From Anaeromyces robustus (taxonomy: Eukaryota > Neocallimastigomycota > Neocallimastigomycetes > Neocallimastigales > Neocallimastigaceae), in NCBI GenBank assembly GCA_002104895.1, contig MCFG01000138.1:138501-149688 (forward strand): 11,188 bases of DNA. The letters run 5' to 3'. Each line of letters starts with the position of its first letter. The first letter of the stretch is position 1. Positions 1 through 8,582 of the stretch are shown here, in pieces. Both the position numbers and the translations under genes were made by a program. The notes under the pieces were generated by a model that saw only the letters and a list, made by a program, of their open reading frames with translations, searched no databases and had not been told where the DNA came from.

Positions 1-2002
1 AAAAAAGAAACATTAAAACTTTATCAAGAAATCATTTCTAAATATCCTGATGAAAAAGTATTTATTTCTTTACTTTATTTTTTAATGAAAAAAAAGTAAT
101 TATATTATTATTATTATACATTTTTAATTTTGTTTATAATATTTAAATTATTTAAAATTGAATATATATACTTTAATTAGAGTACTTATCAATTATATAC
201 TTTATTTATGACTGATATAGTTGTAAGTAATATATTCATAATCTATATTATAAAATTTATAAAATATTGTAATTATTTAGTCATATATAAATATTAAAAA
301 TATCACTATATATTATATTTCTAATACAATAAACAGAATCAAACTGATGGAGATGTAATGAAATATCATTTTAATCTTTTTTTTTTAATATATATTTATA
401 AGTTATTAATTATGATAAAAAATACTGATATATATATATTTAAATTTTTTATAATATAGAAATATTTATATTTTGGATTATATTAATAATAAAAATTTAT
501 TATATTTATTTGTATTTATAGGATTCTTACATGGCATTAAATTCACCTGATGGAAAGCCAAAAATTAAAGGATCTCAAAGTTCATTTGGTGTTTCTAATG
601 CAGGAGGTTCATCATTTGGTGATTCTGAAAATAAAAAAAGAAAAATGTTAAAGTAATTTTGAAACAAATAACTTATATTAATTATTTAATAATTTATATG
701 TAACAAATTGTAAAATATATATAATATATATAATAAATTATTAATTAATATTTTTTAATATGTAATATATTTTAATATATATTATTTAAAAGAATGAATA
801 TGATTCATACATTTACTGATAGAAGTAAAATGCAATTTAAAATTATTATATATTTATATATAGTTGGAGGATTTCTTTATGCTATAGCGTAAATACATAT
901 ATTAAAATTTTAATAATTATTTGTATAATATAGAAAAAAAAAAAACAGCAATAATATAATAATAATAATAATAATCGTAACTATTTATTAATAATATATA
1001 TAAAAATAAACAGAGTTATATACGGATTTATACATATTAGTAATTTTAATGATTCTATTAAAGATATTCAAGTATTACAAAATATGAACTACAATATACA
1101 TAACTTATTAAGTCGTTCAAGAATGATGAGTGGATTAATAGGTATGGCAGATAGGGAACTTATTAGTACTCAATTGCCAGTTATATTAATGTATTTAACA
1201 ACCATAGAAGAACAATATATTCCAATTTTGAAAAAATATTCATTAGATTCACCATCAGAGTATCCGATTGTTGAATATAATATTGATAGTATTAATGATA
1301 ATGTAAAAACTGAATATAAATATTATAATGGTTATGAATTAGTAAGAGATATTGATACTATAGGAAGAGCTATTCATAATACATCACCAGAAGAATGGAT
1401 AAGCAAAATTCAAAGTGGTGAAAATATTTTGCATGATTATAGATTTAGGTAATATATATAAGTATAATAATATTATATATATATAATATTATCATTAATT
1501 TAAAATTGTAATAATTTTTATTAATTATTAAATTTTGATATAATAGAATGTTTTCAGGTAATATATTTATTAATTGTATTATTAATATATAATTATTAAT
1601 AATGTAAAAATATACTAAATAATATTGTTTTATTAAATTAAATATAAAAATGAATAACAATTTTAGAAAATTTTCAATACTATTACAATGATGTAATTGA
1701 AGAAACAATGGATAGTATTTATCAAAAACAAATTACCAGTAAAAATGGTGAAATTTATATTATATATGTTATAACAGGATGCTTAATTGTTGTGGCGACT
1801 TGTATAAATCTTTTAGGTAATTATACCAGTTTTAAAATCATATGATAATATATTTTAATAAATTATATATAAAAAAAAGGTATTAATTATTTTATTATGT
1901 TTTACATCATTAGGTATAACCCCGTTACATAATAATACTAAAAATTTATATAATAAAACTTTAAGAATGTTTAAGTATTTATTAAAAGGTATAATTATAT
2001 AA

Positions 2003-2085
<83 letters not shown>

Positions 2086-2086
2086 A

Positions 2087-2163
<77 letters not shown>

Positions 2164-3693
2164 TTTAATATTATTGATTTATTCATTTATTAGGATCTTT
2201 AAATGATATCATATCAAGATTTGAAGTTAGTATTGAATCAATAACTGAAACGTATGATGTTAGTGTAGATAGCAAAAATAATAAATATAGTAACATTGAA
2301 AATGAAAATTCTATTGGACGTAATATATAGAAATTTAAAGGATATTTTATCAATTTTTTATTGATATTATCAGTTTTATTATTTACAGTTCCAATTATTG
2401 TAATATATTTTTATAAAGATAATAATAAAATGAATATATATATAATGAATTTTTTATATAATAATTTGTAAGAATTAAACATTTTTTTTTTTTTGATAAA
2501 TTTAGATTAATATTTATATTTTTTAATATCTTCTTTTTAGGTTAAAGATAAACAAATTATTCAAAATTTGGATTATAACCTAGCAGCGGTAATATATTAT
2601 TTTATCTTAAGGAATTAATATGTTCAATTCATAACAATAAATTAATTTAAATTCATAAATGTTATTAATAACAATTAATATTTATTTTACAAATTTTTCT
2701 TCTTCTAAAAATAGGGTAAAAGAAAAGAGTCAATATTACTTTCTAGTATTTTTTCATATGAAATTATATTACAAGATGAAGTTACCTATGTTCCAGGACG
2801 TGCAGAAACATTATTATATAACGAAATTAATAAATTATCTGTAATAAATTAATTATTTTTAATGAATACAGATATAAATTTTTTTTAATAATATAACATA
2901 AATATTGAATTATAATGATATTTTTTATATAATATACTTTCATAAAAAAAAAAAAAAAAAAAAAAAAAAACAATTCATAATGAAGGAAACACAACGGAAA
3001 TTATATGAAGGAAAATTAGGCTTAGAACCAACTAAAAATATGAGAAGTTTAGATTCAGTAATATTATATGCAGATTGTAGATTGGATAAAAGTGAATGTG
3101 ATACATTTGAAGATGTCCCAGAATATGGTAGATAATTATGAATGAATTAAGTATTATTTTGCATTTTTTAAAAATAGATAATTTTTTAACATCTATTTAT
3201 ATATTTTATAGATGTTACACAACAAATATTAAAGATAGGCATAAATGAAATTATTGATGAATATTTAGATAAATTAAAAGCTATAATAAAAAGTGTAGAC
3301 ATTAAAGAATCTCGAAGTATTGAACATATGTATGGTTCTACAGATATTAGTTCATATATTTACAAAGTATTCGCGGCTTTTGCTGATGCTAATTTTAACT
3401 TTGAACTAAATAGTATAAATCATATATTTGCTGGTTTGGAAAAATTTGATGAAATTATGTATGAAATTGTATTTGAATCAATTAGATCGACATTATTATA
3501 TATGGTAACGATTACTATAGTAGGAATCATTATAATTGGAATTACTATTATAATAAGTTACAGAGTAATTATTACTACAAATGAAACATTAAATGAATTA
3601 GTAAATGTTATATTCCTTATTCCACAAAGTACAGTTAATATGATTCCACAATTTAAAAGATTTATTGAAACAGGAAGTTTTGAAGAACAATAA
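1..3693 (+). CDS. Gene A: 3' part of a TmcB/TmcC-like multi-pass membrane protein with TPR-like region (partial, 14 exons)
   Basis: Exons I assign: 1-57, 181-222, 337-354, 522-652, 793-888, 1014-1448, 1547-1557, 1667-1816, 1914-1988, 2194-2399, 2541-2588, 2715-2840, 2986-3127, 3212-3693. Every intron is GT-AG and the phases join to 673 codons including the final TAA. Residues numbered from the window edge: 1-39 look like the last TPR helices (LKLYQEIISKYPDEK, then LYTLFMTDIV); 40-83 are a Ser/Gly-rich linker ending KKRKMLK; helices lie near 98-122, 293-313, 389-407 and 605-630; two loops of about 170 and 200 residues separate them. The first loop carries RSRMMSGLIGMADREL and the second carries two Cys in YADCRLDKSECDTF. 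The layout (TPR, linker, four helices, short basic/polar tail ending FIETGSFEEQ) resembles TmcB/TmcC-like proteins known from Dictyostelium and basal fungi. That assignment is from memory. The 5' half lies outside the window. An in-frame TAG at 2328 makes integrity uncertain. Biochemical function is unknown. Confidence 0.82.
337..354 (+). other. 18-nt microexon of gene A
   Basis: The segment after AACAG (ending 336) and before GTAATG (355) reads NQTDGD in phase 0 on both sides. A CTAATAC branch-point-like motif lies at 321-327. It joins the TPR-like exon ending MTDIV to the linker exon starting DSYMALN. Its length is a multiple of three, so it could be skipped without a frame change. Its support is therefore codon appearance and splice signals, not frame rescue. 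Confidence 0.6.
1547..1557 (+). other. 11-nt microexon of gene A
   Basis: An AG at 1545-1546 and a GTAATA donor at 1558 bracket 11 nt (AATGTTTTCAG). The exon before ends two bases into a codon and the exon after starts two bases before a codon. Joining them directly gives a stop within a few codons, whereas including these 11 nt yields R-M-F-S-E and keeps the long frame open. It encodes three whole residues in the first extracellular-type loop. The frame-rescue argument is strong, but very short exons are easily missed or falsely assigned. Confidence 0.7.
2000..2160. repeat. Compound microsatellite (AAAT)n then (AAT)n inside a gene A intron
   Basis: About 87 bp of uninterrupted AAAT repeat (2000-2086) passes directly into about 74 bp of AAT repeat (2087-2160). 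Both lie in the 205-nt intron 1989-2193, which is the longest intron of gene A for this reason. The opposite strand reads as a poly-Tyr open frame, which is only the repeat translated. Confidence 0.95.
2328..2330 (+). other. In-frame TAG in gene A, or the end of a short 66-nt intron
   Basis: The exon starting at 2194 reads open for 44 codons, meets TAG at 2328, then continues open in the same frame into a clear membrane helix (GYFINFLLILSVLLFTVPII) up to the donor at 2400. Either this is a nonsense mutation, or 2265-2330 is spliced out. That stretch begins GTAGAT, the same donor hexamer as the intron at 3128, ends ATATATAG, is 66 nt long and is in phase 0. Against splicing, the stretch reads like coding sequence (DSKNNKYSNIENENSIGRN) and is shorter than every other intron I assign in gene A (84-205 nt). 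Confidence 0.6.
2944..2970. repeat. Poly(A) homopolymer run of 27 nt
   Basis: An uninterrupted run of 27 A lies in the intron 2841-2985 of gene A, 15 nt before the exon at 2986. Because it sits just before the acceptor (AATGAAG, cut after 2985), this 3' splice site has A where a polypyrimidine tract would normally be. Length errors are likely here in sequencing. Confidence 0.95.
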
Positions 3694-3722
3694 AAGAAAA
3701 GATTTCTTTTTACTTTTAGATA

Positions 3723-3723
<1 letters not shown>

Positions 3724-3818
<95 letters not shown>

Positions 3819-3820
3819 AA
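3724..3820. repeat. (AAAT)n microsatellite just downstream of gene A
   Basis: About 97 bp of perfect AAAT repeat starts 30 nt after the gene A stop codon, so it probably lies in the 3' UTR or at the polyadenylation region. The repeat itself contains many AATAAA hexamers. Confidence 0.95.
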
Positions 3821-4400
3821 CTATTTCCTTTATAATTTTATTATATTTTATTTTATATAATCTATATAATCATTATATAAAAAATTAAAAAAAAAATAAG
3901 TTATAAAAGAAAAATTTCTCTACGATAAATTTATAAATTATTGTTGTTTTTTATATTTACTTTTATAAATAATATATTTAATTATTTAATTAAAATTTAA
4001 ATAATATTGATATTTCAAGAAAAAAGCTTTATTTATTTTTATGGCTCAGATATCATGAAAGACTAAATATTTATTTTTCCTATTATTTGATATACAGTAA
4101 AAATAAACATTATTTTATTTTTATATATATTTTATAAAATTTATTATTTAATTATTTATATAATTTTTAAAAAGCTAAATATACAATATCAAATTACGTG
4201 TTTTGGTACAAAACTATATTATCATTGTTCTACAATAAAGTTTTTGAAACAAAATAATAATTATTAGAAAGAAAAGAGTAAAGATAAAGTTAAAATGATT
4301 AGATGATTAGAAATTGATTATTATATTATAGGAATATATATAAAAAAAGGTTAATTTTTTTTTTTTATGGATATAAAAAAAAAAATTAAATAAATATTTC
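3821..4400. other. AT-rich intergenic DNA without recognised gene
   Basis: This stretch has stop codons in every frame and no splice-bounded coding islands. Slightly less AT-rich patches occur near 4046-4070 and 4190-4245, but I see no open frame or RNA fold in them. It ends in an AAATAAATATTT stretch next to the SINE target site. Confidence 0.6.
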
Positions 4401-4413
4401 ATATTTAGGACTT
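4401..4413 (+). repeat. Target-site duplication, left copy
   Basis: ATATTTAGGACTT directly precedes the SINE and is identical to the copy at 4919-4931. Confidence 0.9.
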
Positions 4414-4419
4414 GTCAAA

Positions 4420-4492
4420 TCAGTTTTTATCCTGGTTGTTAAGGCGTTGTCTTAGCATACATAAGGTCTCTGGTTCGACCCCGCGGGTCTGA
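4420..4492 (+). other. tRNA-like head of the SINE
   Basis: A 73-nt tRNA-like fold can be drawn by hand. The acceptor ends TCAG (4420-4423) and CTGA (4489-4492) pair. The anticodon-type stem TCTTA/TAAGG (4450-4454 with 4462-4466) encloses a 7-nt loop GCATACA. The T arm has loop TTCGACC (4474-4480) and a partly mismatched stem. There is C instead of U at position 33, a two-base variable region and a C-C mismatch in the T stem. It is therefore a decayed or diverged tRNA, not a working tRNA gene, and the parent tRNA cannot be named safely. Confidence 0.7.
4472..4482 (+). promoter_or_regulatory. RNA polymerase III internal B box
   Basis: GGTTCGACCCC matches the B-box consensus GGTTCGANNCC. A candidate A box, TGGTTGTTAAGG, lies about 40 nt upstream (4434-4445) but is weak. 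These would drive transcription of the SINE. Confidence 0.75.
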
Positions 4493-4918
4493 TGTTTCCT
4501 CTATGTGGGTTTTTCATCAGGACTTGTTCGACCGCCAGGTTAAGTATTGTCCTTCCTTAATTATACCAAACTTCTTAATTTAATAATTTATTGTACTGCC
4601 TGACACTTATAGTCTTTAATATTGTTTCTTTGAGAAAATCCAACCTGTACCAATCAATAACGTAGAATAACCAAGTGAATTAGAATCACGTGACCATTGG
4701 GCTTTTCATCAGCCTTGTTTGAGGTTTGTCGGGCACCCAGAATGTGTGGCTTGCGGATATAAATTCAGCAATTATTGTACATGATTGGGAAAGCCGACGC
4801 TGACTTTCAGTATGGCAGTCCATGAGGGACACACTACCACCTAATTATTAGGGAGTGGGCTTACTGCTTCACATTAGGGAAGGTCAAAGAAGCATACCCC
4901 GGTCATAGCAAAAAAAAA

Positions 4919-4931
4919 ATATTTAGGACTT
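4919..4931 (+). repeat. Target-site duplication, right copy
   Basis: ATATTTAGGACTT follows the A tail of the SINE and continues into the TTAATGAT repeat described at 4931-4977, so it marks the original target sequence. Confidence 0.9.
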
Positions 4932-4977
4932 TAATGATTATTTTATTAAATTTTGGAGTTGTATGTGTTAAAAAAAA
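4931..4977 (+). repeat. Dispersed repeat, copy 1 (interrupted by the SINE)
   Basis: The core TTAATGATTATTTTATTAAA, then TTTTGGAGTTGTATGTGTTA and an A run, is repeated at 5258-5305 with one mismatch over about 43 nt. On the left the similarity continues through the SINE target (ATTTAGGACTT, and before the SINE AAATAAATATTT), so the SINE landed inside this repeat. Confidence 0.85.
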
Positions 4978-5067
4978 TAAAGTAAAATAAAATATCTTTT
5001 AAATTAAACTTCAATATATTTGTTGAACAAACATTAAGTTAAATTTAAAAAATATTATTAAAGTATA

Positions 5068-5237
<170 letters not shown>

Positions 5238-5305
5238 ATTTTTTAGGTTTTAAGGTTTTAATGATGATTTTATTAAATTTTGGAGTTGTATGTGTTAAAA
5301 AAAAA
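5238..5305 (+). repeat. Dispersed repeat, copy 2
   Basis: After the AAAT array the sequence reads TTTTTTAGGTTTTAAGG, then the same TTAATGAT...GGAGTTGTATGTGTT core and A run as copy 1. It has no coding capacity and no tRNA-like head. It may be the 3' end of an unidentified retroelement or a solo repeat. Confidence 0.85.
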
Positions 5306-5757
5306 TAAAGAAAAAAAAACTATACATAAAAATTTATGAAATATACATAAATGTAGAATTAGAAAGAATATTTATTGTGAAACTATACTAAGAGTAGTAC
5401 AACAAAATTTTATAATAAAATGATCAAAAAAATTTTATTGTGAAACTAAAAAAAAATGTCGCACAATAATAATAAATAAATAAATAATAAAACTATATAC
5501 TAAAGAAAATAATGTTTTTTTAATACTCTAAAGTTTCTTGCGAAAAATTCTAAGTTAATTACGTGATCTGCAATACATAATATATTACAATATGTAATAA
5601 TATAAAATATATATGAAAATTCTTATAATAACAATTATATATATAAATAAATAAATAACTAAATAAATAGATAAAAAATTTTTTTAATAATAGTAGAAAA
5701 ATTAATAAAAATTAATAATCCTAAAATCACAATATTTATATATTAATTAACACTACT
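5306..5757. other. AT-rich intergenic DNA with an imperfect 63-nt direct repeat
   Basis: No gene is seen. TTATTGTGAAACTA occurs at 5372-5385 and again at 5435-5448, 63 nt apart, with loosely similar sequence after each copy. A short AAAT stretch lies at about 5644-5669. Confidence 0.6.
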
Positions 5758-5758
5758 A

Positions 5759-5896
5759 AGAAAAAAATAATAATATTTTCATCCTAAGTATTATATATAT
5801 ATTAGTAAAAAATAAAATTAAGAAAAAATAATAATATTTTCATCTTAAGTAAATAATATTTTCATCTTAAGTATTATATATATATTAGTAAAAATA
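5759..5896. repeat. Nested tandem repeat with ATTTTCATC(C/T)TAAGT units
   Basis: A unit of about 55-60 nt (AAGAAAAAATAATAATATTTTCATCCTAAG, then a TATATA tract and ATTAGTAAAA) occurs at 5759-5812 and 5820-5896. Inside the second copy, about 21 nt ending TTTTCATCTTAAGT is itself duplicated in tandem (5830-5850 and 5851-5872). Confidence 0.85.
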
Positions 5897-6297
5897 TAAA
5901 AAATTTAAAAAATTATTTAGAGACAATAATAAATTAAATCTTATAAGAATTTTTTTTTTATGAATAATGAAAAATTTATTATAATAATTTTTATATATAT
6001 ATTTATAAATTTTTTCTTAATTCAGTTTAGATATATAATTAATAATAACATTATATATAAAAACTTATATAAAGTTATCTATATTAAAGTAAAAATTAAA
6101 AAAATTATATATAAAAAATTATATAAAGTTATCTATATTCATTCATTTAAAAACATAAATAAACAAAAAAAAAAAAAAATAACATATAATATGTATGTAA
6201 AATAATTTATAAACTTACTGAAAATAAAAATTATATAAATATAAATAAAAAAATCATAGTTAGTGTAAAATAATTAATTATTATCTATAAATAATTC
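5897..6297. other. AT-rich intergenic DNA, no gene supported
   Basis: An open frame from 5960 to 6205 translates to Ile/Lys/Tyr/Asn almost only and has no family resemblance or splice context, so I treat it as chance. AAAAACTTATATAAAGTTATCTATATT-type wording occurs twice (about 6058 and 6114), a 56-nt direct repeat spacing. Confidence 0.6.
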
Positions 6298-6333
6298 ATT
6301 ATAAATTTCTTGTATATACAAGAAATTTATAAT
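6298..6333. repeat. Perfect 36-bp palindrome
   Basis: ATTATAAATTTCTTGTAT is followed immediately by its exact reverse complement, with no spacer. The centre is TGTATATACA. The single-strand form could make a 16-bp hairpin with a tight loop. It sits in gene-free DNA about 1.3 kb before gene B. Confidence 0.9.
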
Positions 6334-6561
6334 AAAATTAAAAAAGTAAAAAAGATAATAATAATAAAATATTATATATATATTTATAAAAATATAATTT
6401 ATATATAGTTATTATTATTATAATGCATAAAGAAATAATATATAATAAATAATAAAACTATTAATAATGATAAATAATAATAATAATAATATTCATAAAA
6501 AAAATATAATTATTATAATGAATCAATTATAATAATAATATTATTATTATTGAGTATTTAA

Positions 6562-6617
6562 AAAAATTAGTATAGGTATATATAGAATAAAAAATTAGTA
6601 TAGGTATATATAGAATA
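6562..6617. repeat. Tandem duplication, 28-nt unit
   Basis: AAAAATTAGTATAGG followed by TATATATAGAAT occurs twice head to tail. The period is 28 nt, and the second copy has one extra A. Confidence 0.9.
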
Positions 6618-6635
6618 ATAATAAAATTTTATATT

Positions 6636-6707
6636 TTATACAATACACGTCACTTATTATTATTAATAATATTTTATACATTATCACGTCACTTGTTATT
6701 ATTAATT
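6636..6707. repeat. Two 39-nt direct repeats carrying CACGTCACTT
   Basis: TTATACA..., CACGTCACTT and a T/A tract occur at about 6636-6672 and 6675-6707, with the CACGTCACTT motifs 39 nt apart (6646 and 6685). Read on the other strand each has TGACGTG, the core bound by CREB/ATF-type bZIP factors. Both copies are about 1 kb upstream of the gene B start codon. A regulatory role is only a suggestion. Confidence 0.7.
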
Positions 6708-6825
6708 CTATAATTATTCTTTTTCTCCATTATTATATATATTATATAATTATTTAATTATTTATTATATAGTATATAAAATACAACTATGATTGGATAG
6801 GAGTATTTAATTTTTAATAGCAAAA

Positions 6826-6875
6826 AATAAATAAAATTTTTTAGGTTTAGGTTTAATATTTTATTATATGAAATA
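6826..6875 (+). repeat. Dispersed repeat, partial copy 3
   Basis: AAATAAATAAAATTTTTTAGG matches the left edge of copy 2 (from about 5229), and is followed by a diverged GTTTAGGTTTAATATTTTATTATA. The GGAGTTGTATGTGTT part is missing. Confidence 0.6.
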
Positions 6876-6919
6876 AAAAGATATATAAAATATGAAAAAA
6901 AAAAAAAAAAAAAACCTTA

Positions 6920-7530
6920 CTATGAATTATATTTTTTGTTATTACATAAAACTGATCATTATTTAATAGCCCAATTAAATAAATAATTTAATAATTTGTT
7001 ATTAAAATAATGAAAATCACATAATAAGTTATTTAATACCTACATACACATAAATAAATAATTAATAATTAATTATTAGTATTTTGAAAAATGATGATTT
7101 AAACATTTAAAATTTTCAATGTTTTATTTTAATAGAATATATAATTTTTTTTTTTAAAAATTAAAAAAAAAAAAAAAACTTGAAAAAAAAAATTTTTTTT
7201 TATATTCATTATGAATTGTTTATTATATAAAATATAAATTTTTTTAATAAAAAATCATAAACTCATAAAGGTTATAACGTTTAAATATTTAAATTTTTTA
7301 ATTTTCCAATTTTTTTTTTGAAAATATTTTTTAATTGTCATCATTTTAATTAATCCATTATGTATTTGTTTATTATATAAAATATAAATTTTTAATAAAT
7401 AATCAAAAACATAATAATGTTTAAAAATTTAAACTTTTTTAATTTTCAATTTTTTTTTGAAAATATTTTTTAATAGTCATAATTAATTAATTATTTCTTG
7501 GTGTTTTAATAAAAATTTTTTTTTAAATTC
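6920..7530. repeat. Degenerate tandem repeat of about 150 nt upstream of gene B
   Basis: TATTATATAAAATATAAATT recurs at 7221 and 7371, exactly 150 nt apart. Each is followed by TTTAAA-type wording, AATTTTC(C)AATTTTTTTT and GAAAATATTTTTTAAT. More diverged copies of the same order (ATGAATTATATTTTTTGTTATTA, ATTTAAAATTTTCAATG) can be seen at about 6921-7130. No coding islands are present. Confidence 0.7.
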
Positions 7531-7680
7531 TTTTTTTTTTTTTTTTTAAATTTTTCATTATATTTAATATTTTTATTTTTATTTTTTTTATTTTTGAACT
7601 ACTGTTTTAATTTTTTGTTAATAATTAAAGAAATACATTTTATACAAATAAAACGGATATAAAATAATATTTATTCAAAA
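7531..7680 (+). promoter_or_regulatory. Probable promoter region of gene B
   Basis: The 150 nt before the gene B start hold long T tracts (for example 7531-7547) and a TATAAAA at 7658-7664, about 17 nt before the ATG, in the least T-rich part. T tracts and A-rich leaders are common in AT-rich fungal and protist promoters. In this composition the TATA match is weak evidence. Confidence 0.3.
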
Positions 7681-8519
7681 ATGAATAAAAATAATCAATT
7701 ATATAATGATCAATCGATCATTAAAAAAAAAATTGTTGGTATTAATATACATATACACTAATTTATAAATCATAATATATTTGTTAATTATTAATATATA
7801 CCTAATATATTAAATATATAAAATATCTTGTTTTTTATTTTTTTTTCTTTTTCTCTATTAATTAAAAAAATTAAAGAATGGATTATATTCATTTATGTAC
7901 ATTATATCATCAAAAACAGTAATAAATCCGATTTTCGCATGTTTGCTTTATTTTATTGAAGGTTATTTATAATAATATAATAATTCACTTTTTTACTATT
8001 ATCACTATGTATTAAATTTATATTTTTAATAAAAATATGTAGATTTACAACTCTGTTATTTTCTCATTTTTGATGAAACTGTGATAACTATGAATGATAA
8101 AATTAGAAATATCTTAAAATTTTTAGCATTAGATGTTGATTATTCAATATTTAGTAATTAATATTTATATACATATAATAATAATAATGCTAATAATAAT
8201 AATAATGATAATATTGAAATTGAAGGAAATATAAATAAATATTAAAAAATAATTTTTTTATAATCAATTCAACAGATGTAATGCAAATTTCAATAAATGC
8301 TATATATTTCATTGGTGCAGCTATATTTTGTAAATATTTATAATATATATAATTTTAAAAATATTATTAAATTTATAATAAATTTTTTCATTGATAAGAT
8401 AAATAAATATAAATATATATATATATTGTAATAAATATTTTATAATAAAGTGTTATGCGTTTTATTGATTCATCCAGAGAAGTAATATTTAATTAAAAAT
8501 ATATAGATAAATTAATCAA

Positions 8520-8582
<63 letters not shown>

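Larger units (their letters stand above)
4414..4918 (+). mobile_element. tRNA-derived SINE, apparently full length, with target-site duplication
   Basis: About 505 bp of nearly balanced base composition is embedded in very AT-rich DNA. It starts with a tRNA-like head (about 4420-4492) holding a perfect Pol III B box, continues with an unrelated body of about 410 bp, and ends in an A tail (4910-4918). It is flanked by a perfect 13-bp direct repeat, ATATTTAGGACTT. It has no useful open frame in the readings I checked. Head, body, A tail and TSD together define a SINE copied by a LINE reverse transcriptase acting in trans. The perfect TSD suggests a fairly recent insertion. I do not recognise the body as a named SINE domain. 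It could instead be another Pol III-derived retroposed RNA. Confidence 0.85.

Noticed and set aside
1-99. Reading the first frame through to TAA at 97-99 as a gene end
   Set aside because: A GTATTT donor at 58 joins in phase 0 to the exon at 181, giving a better TPR-like helix pair (KYPDEK + STYQLYTLFMTDIV) and continuity with the rest of gene A.
1084-1452. ATG at 1084 as the start of an independent 122-residue protein
   Set aside because: The frame is open upstream to the acceptor at 1013 and continues in phase from a membrane-helix exon. TAA at 1450 lies just inside a GTAATA intron.
1445-1708. Minus-strand 87-residue open frame
   Set aside because: It lies antisense to two introns and the 11-nt exon of gene A and has low-complexity composition.
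1995-2186. Minus-strand poly-Tyr open frame
   Set aside because: Translation of the AAT/AAAT microsatellite only.
2321-2331. GTAATATATAG near 2320-2330 as an 11-nt intron
   Set aside because: It has GT and AG ends but is far too short to splice, and removing it shifts the frame into a stop.
2659-2844. Open frame over 2659-2844
   Set aside because: It is a shifted reading of the real exon 2715-2840, whose correct frame (GKRKESILLSSIFSYE) fits neighbouring phases.
4420-4492. A functional tRNA gene
   Set aside because: Position 33 is C, the variable region is too short, the T stem is mismatched, and the segment is continuous with a retroposed body flanked by a target-site duplication.
5960-6205. 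81-residue open frame
   Set aside because: Composition is only Ile, Lys, Asn, Tyr and Phe, as expected by chance in such AT-rich DNA. No motif and no adjoining exons.
5759-7480. CRISPR array
   Set aside because: The repeats are few, AT-rich, unequal in spacing and lie in intron-bearing eukaryotic DNA.
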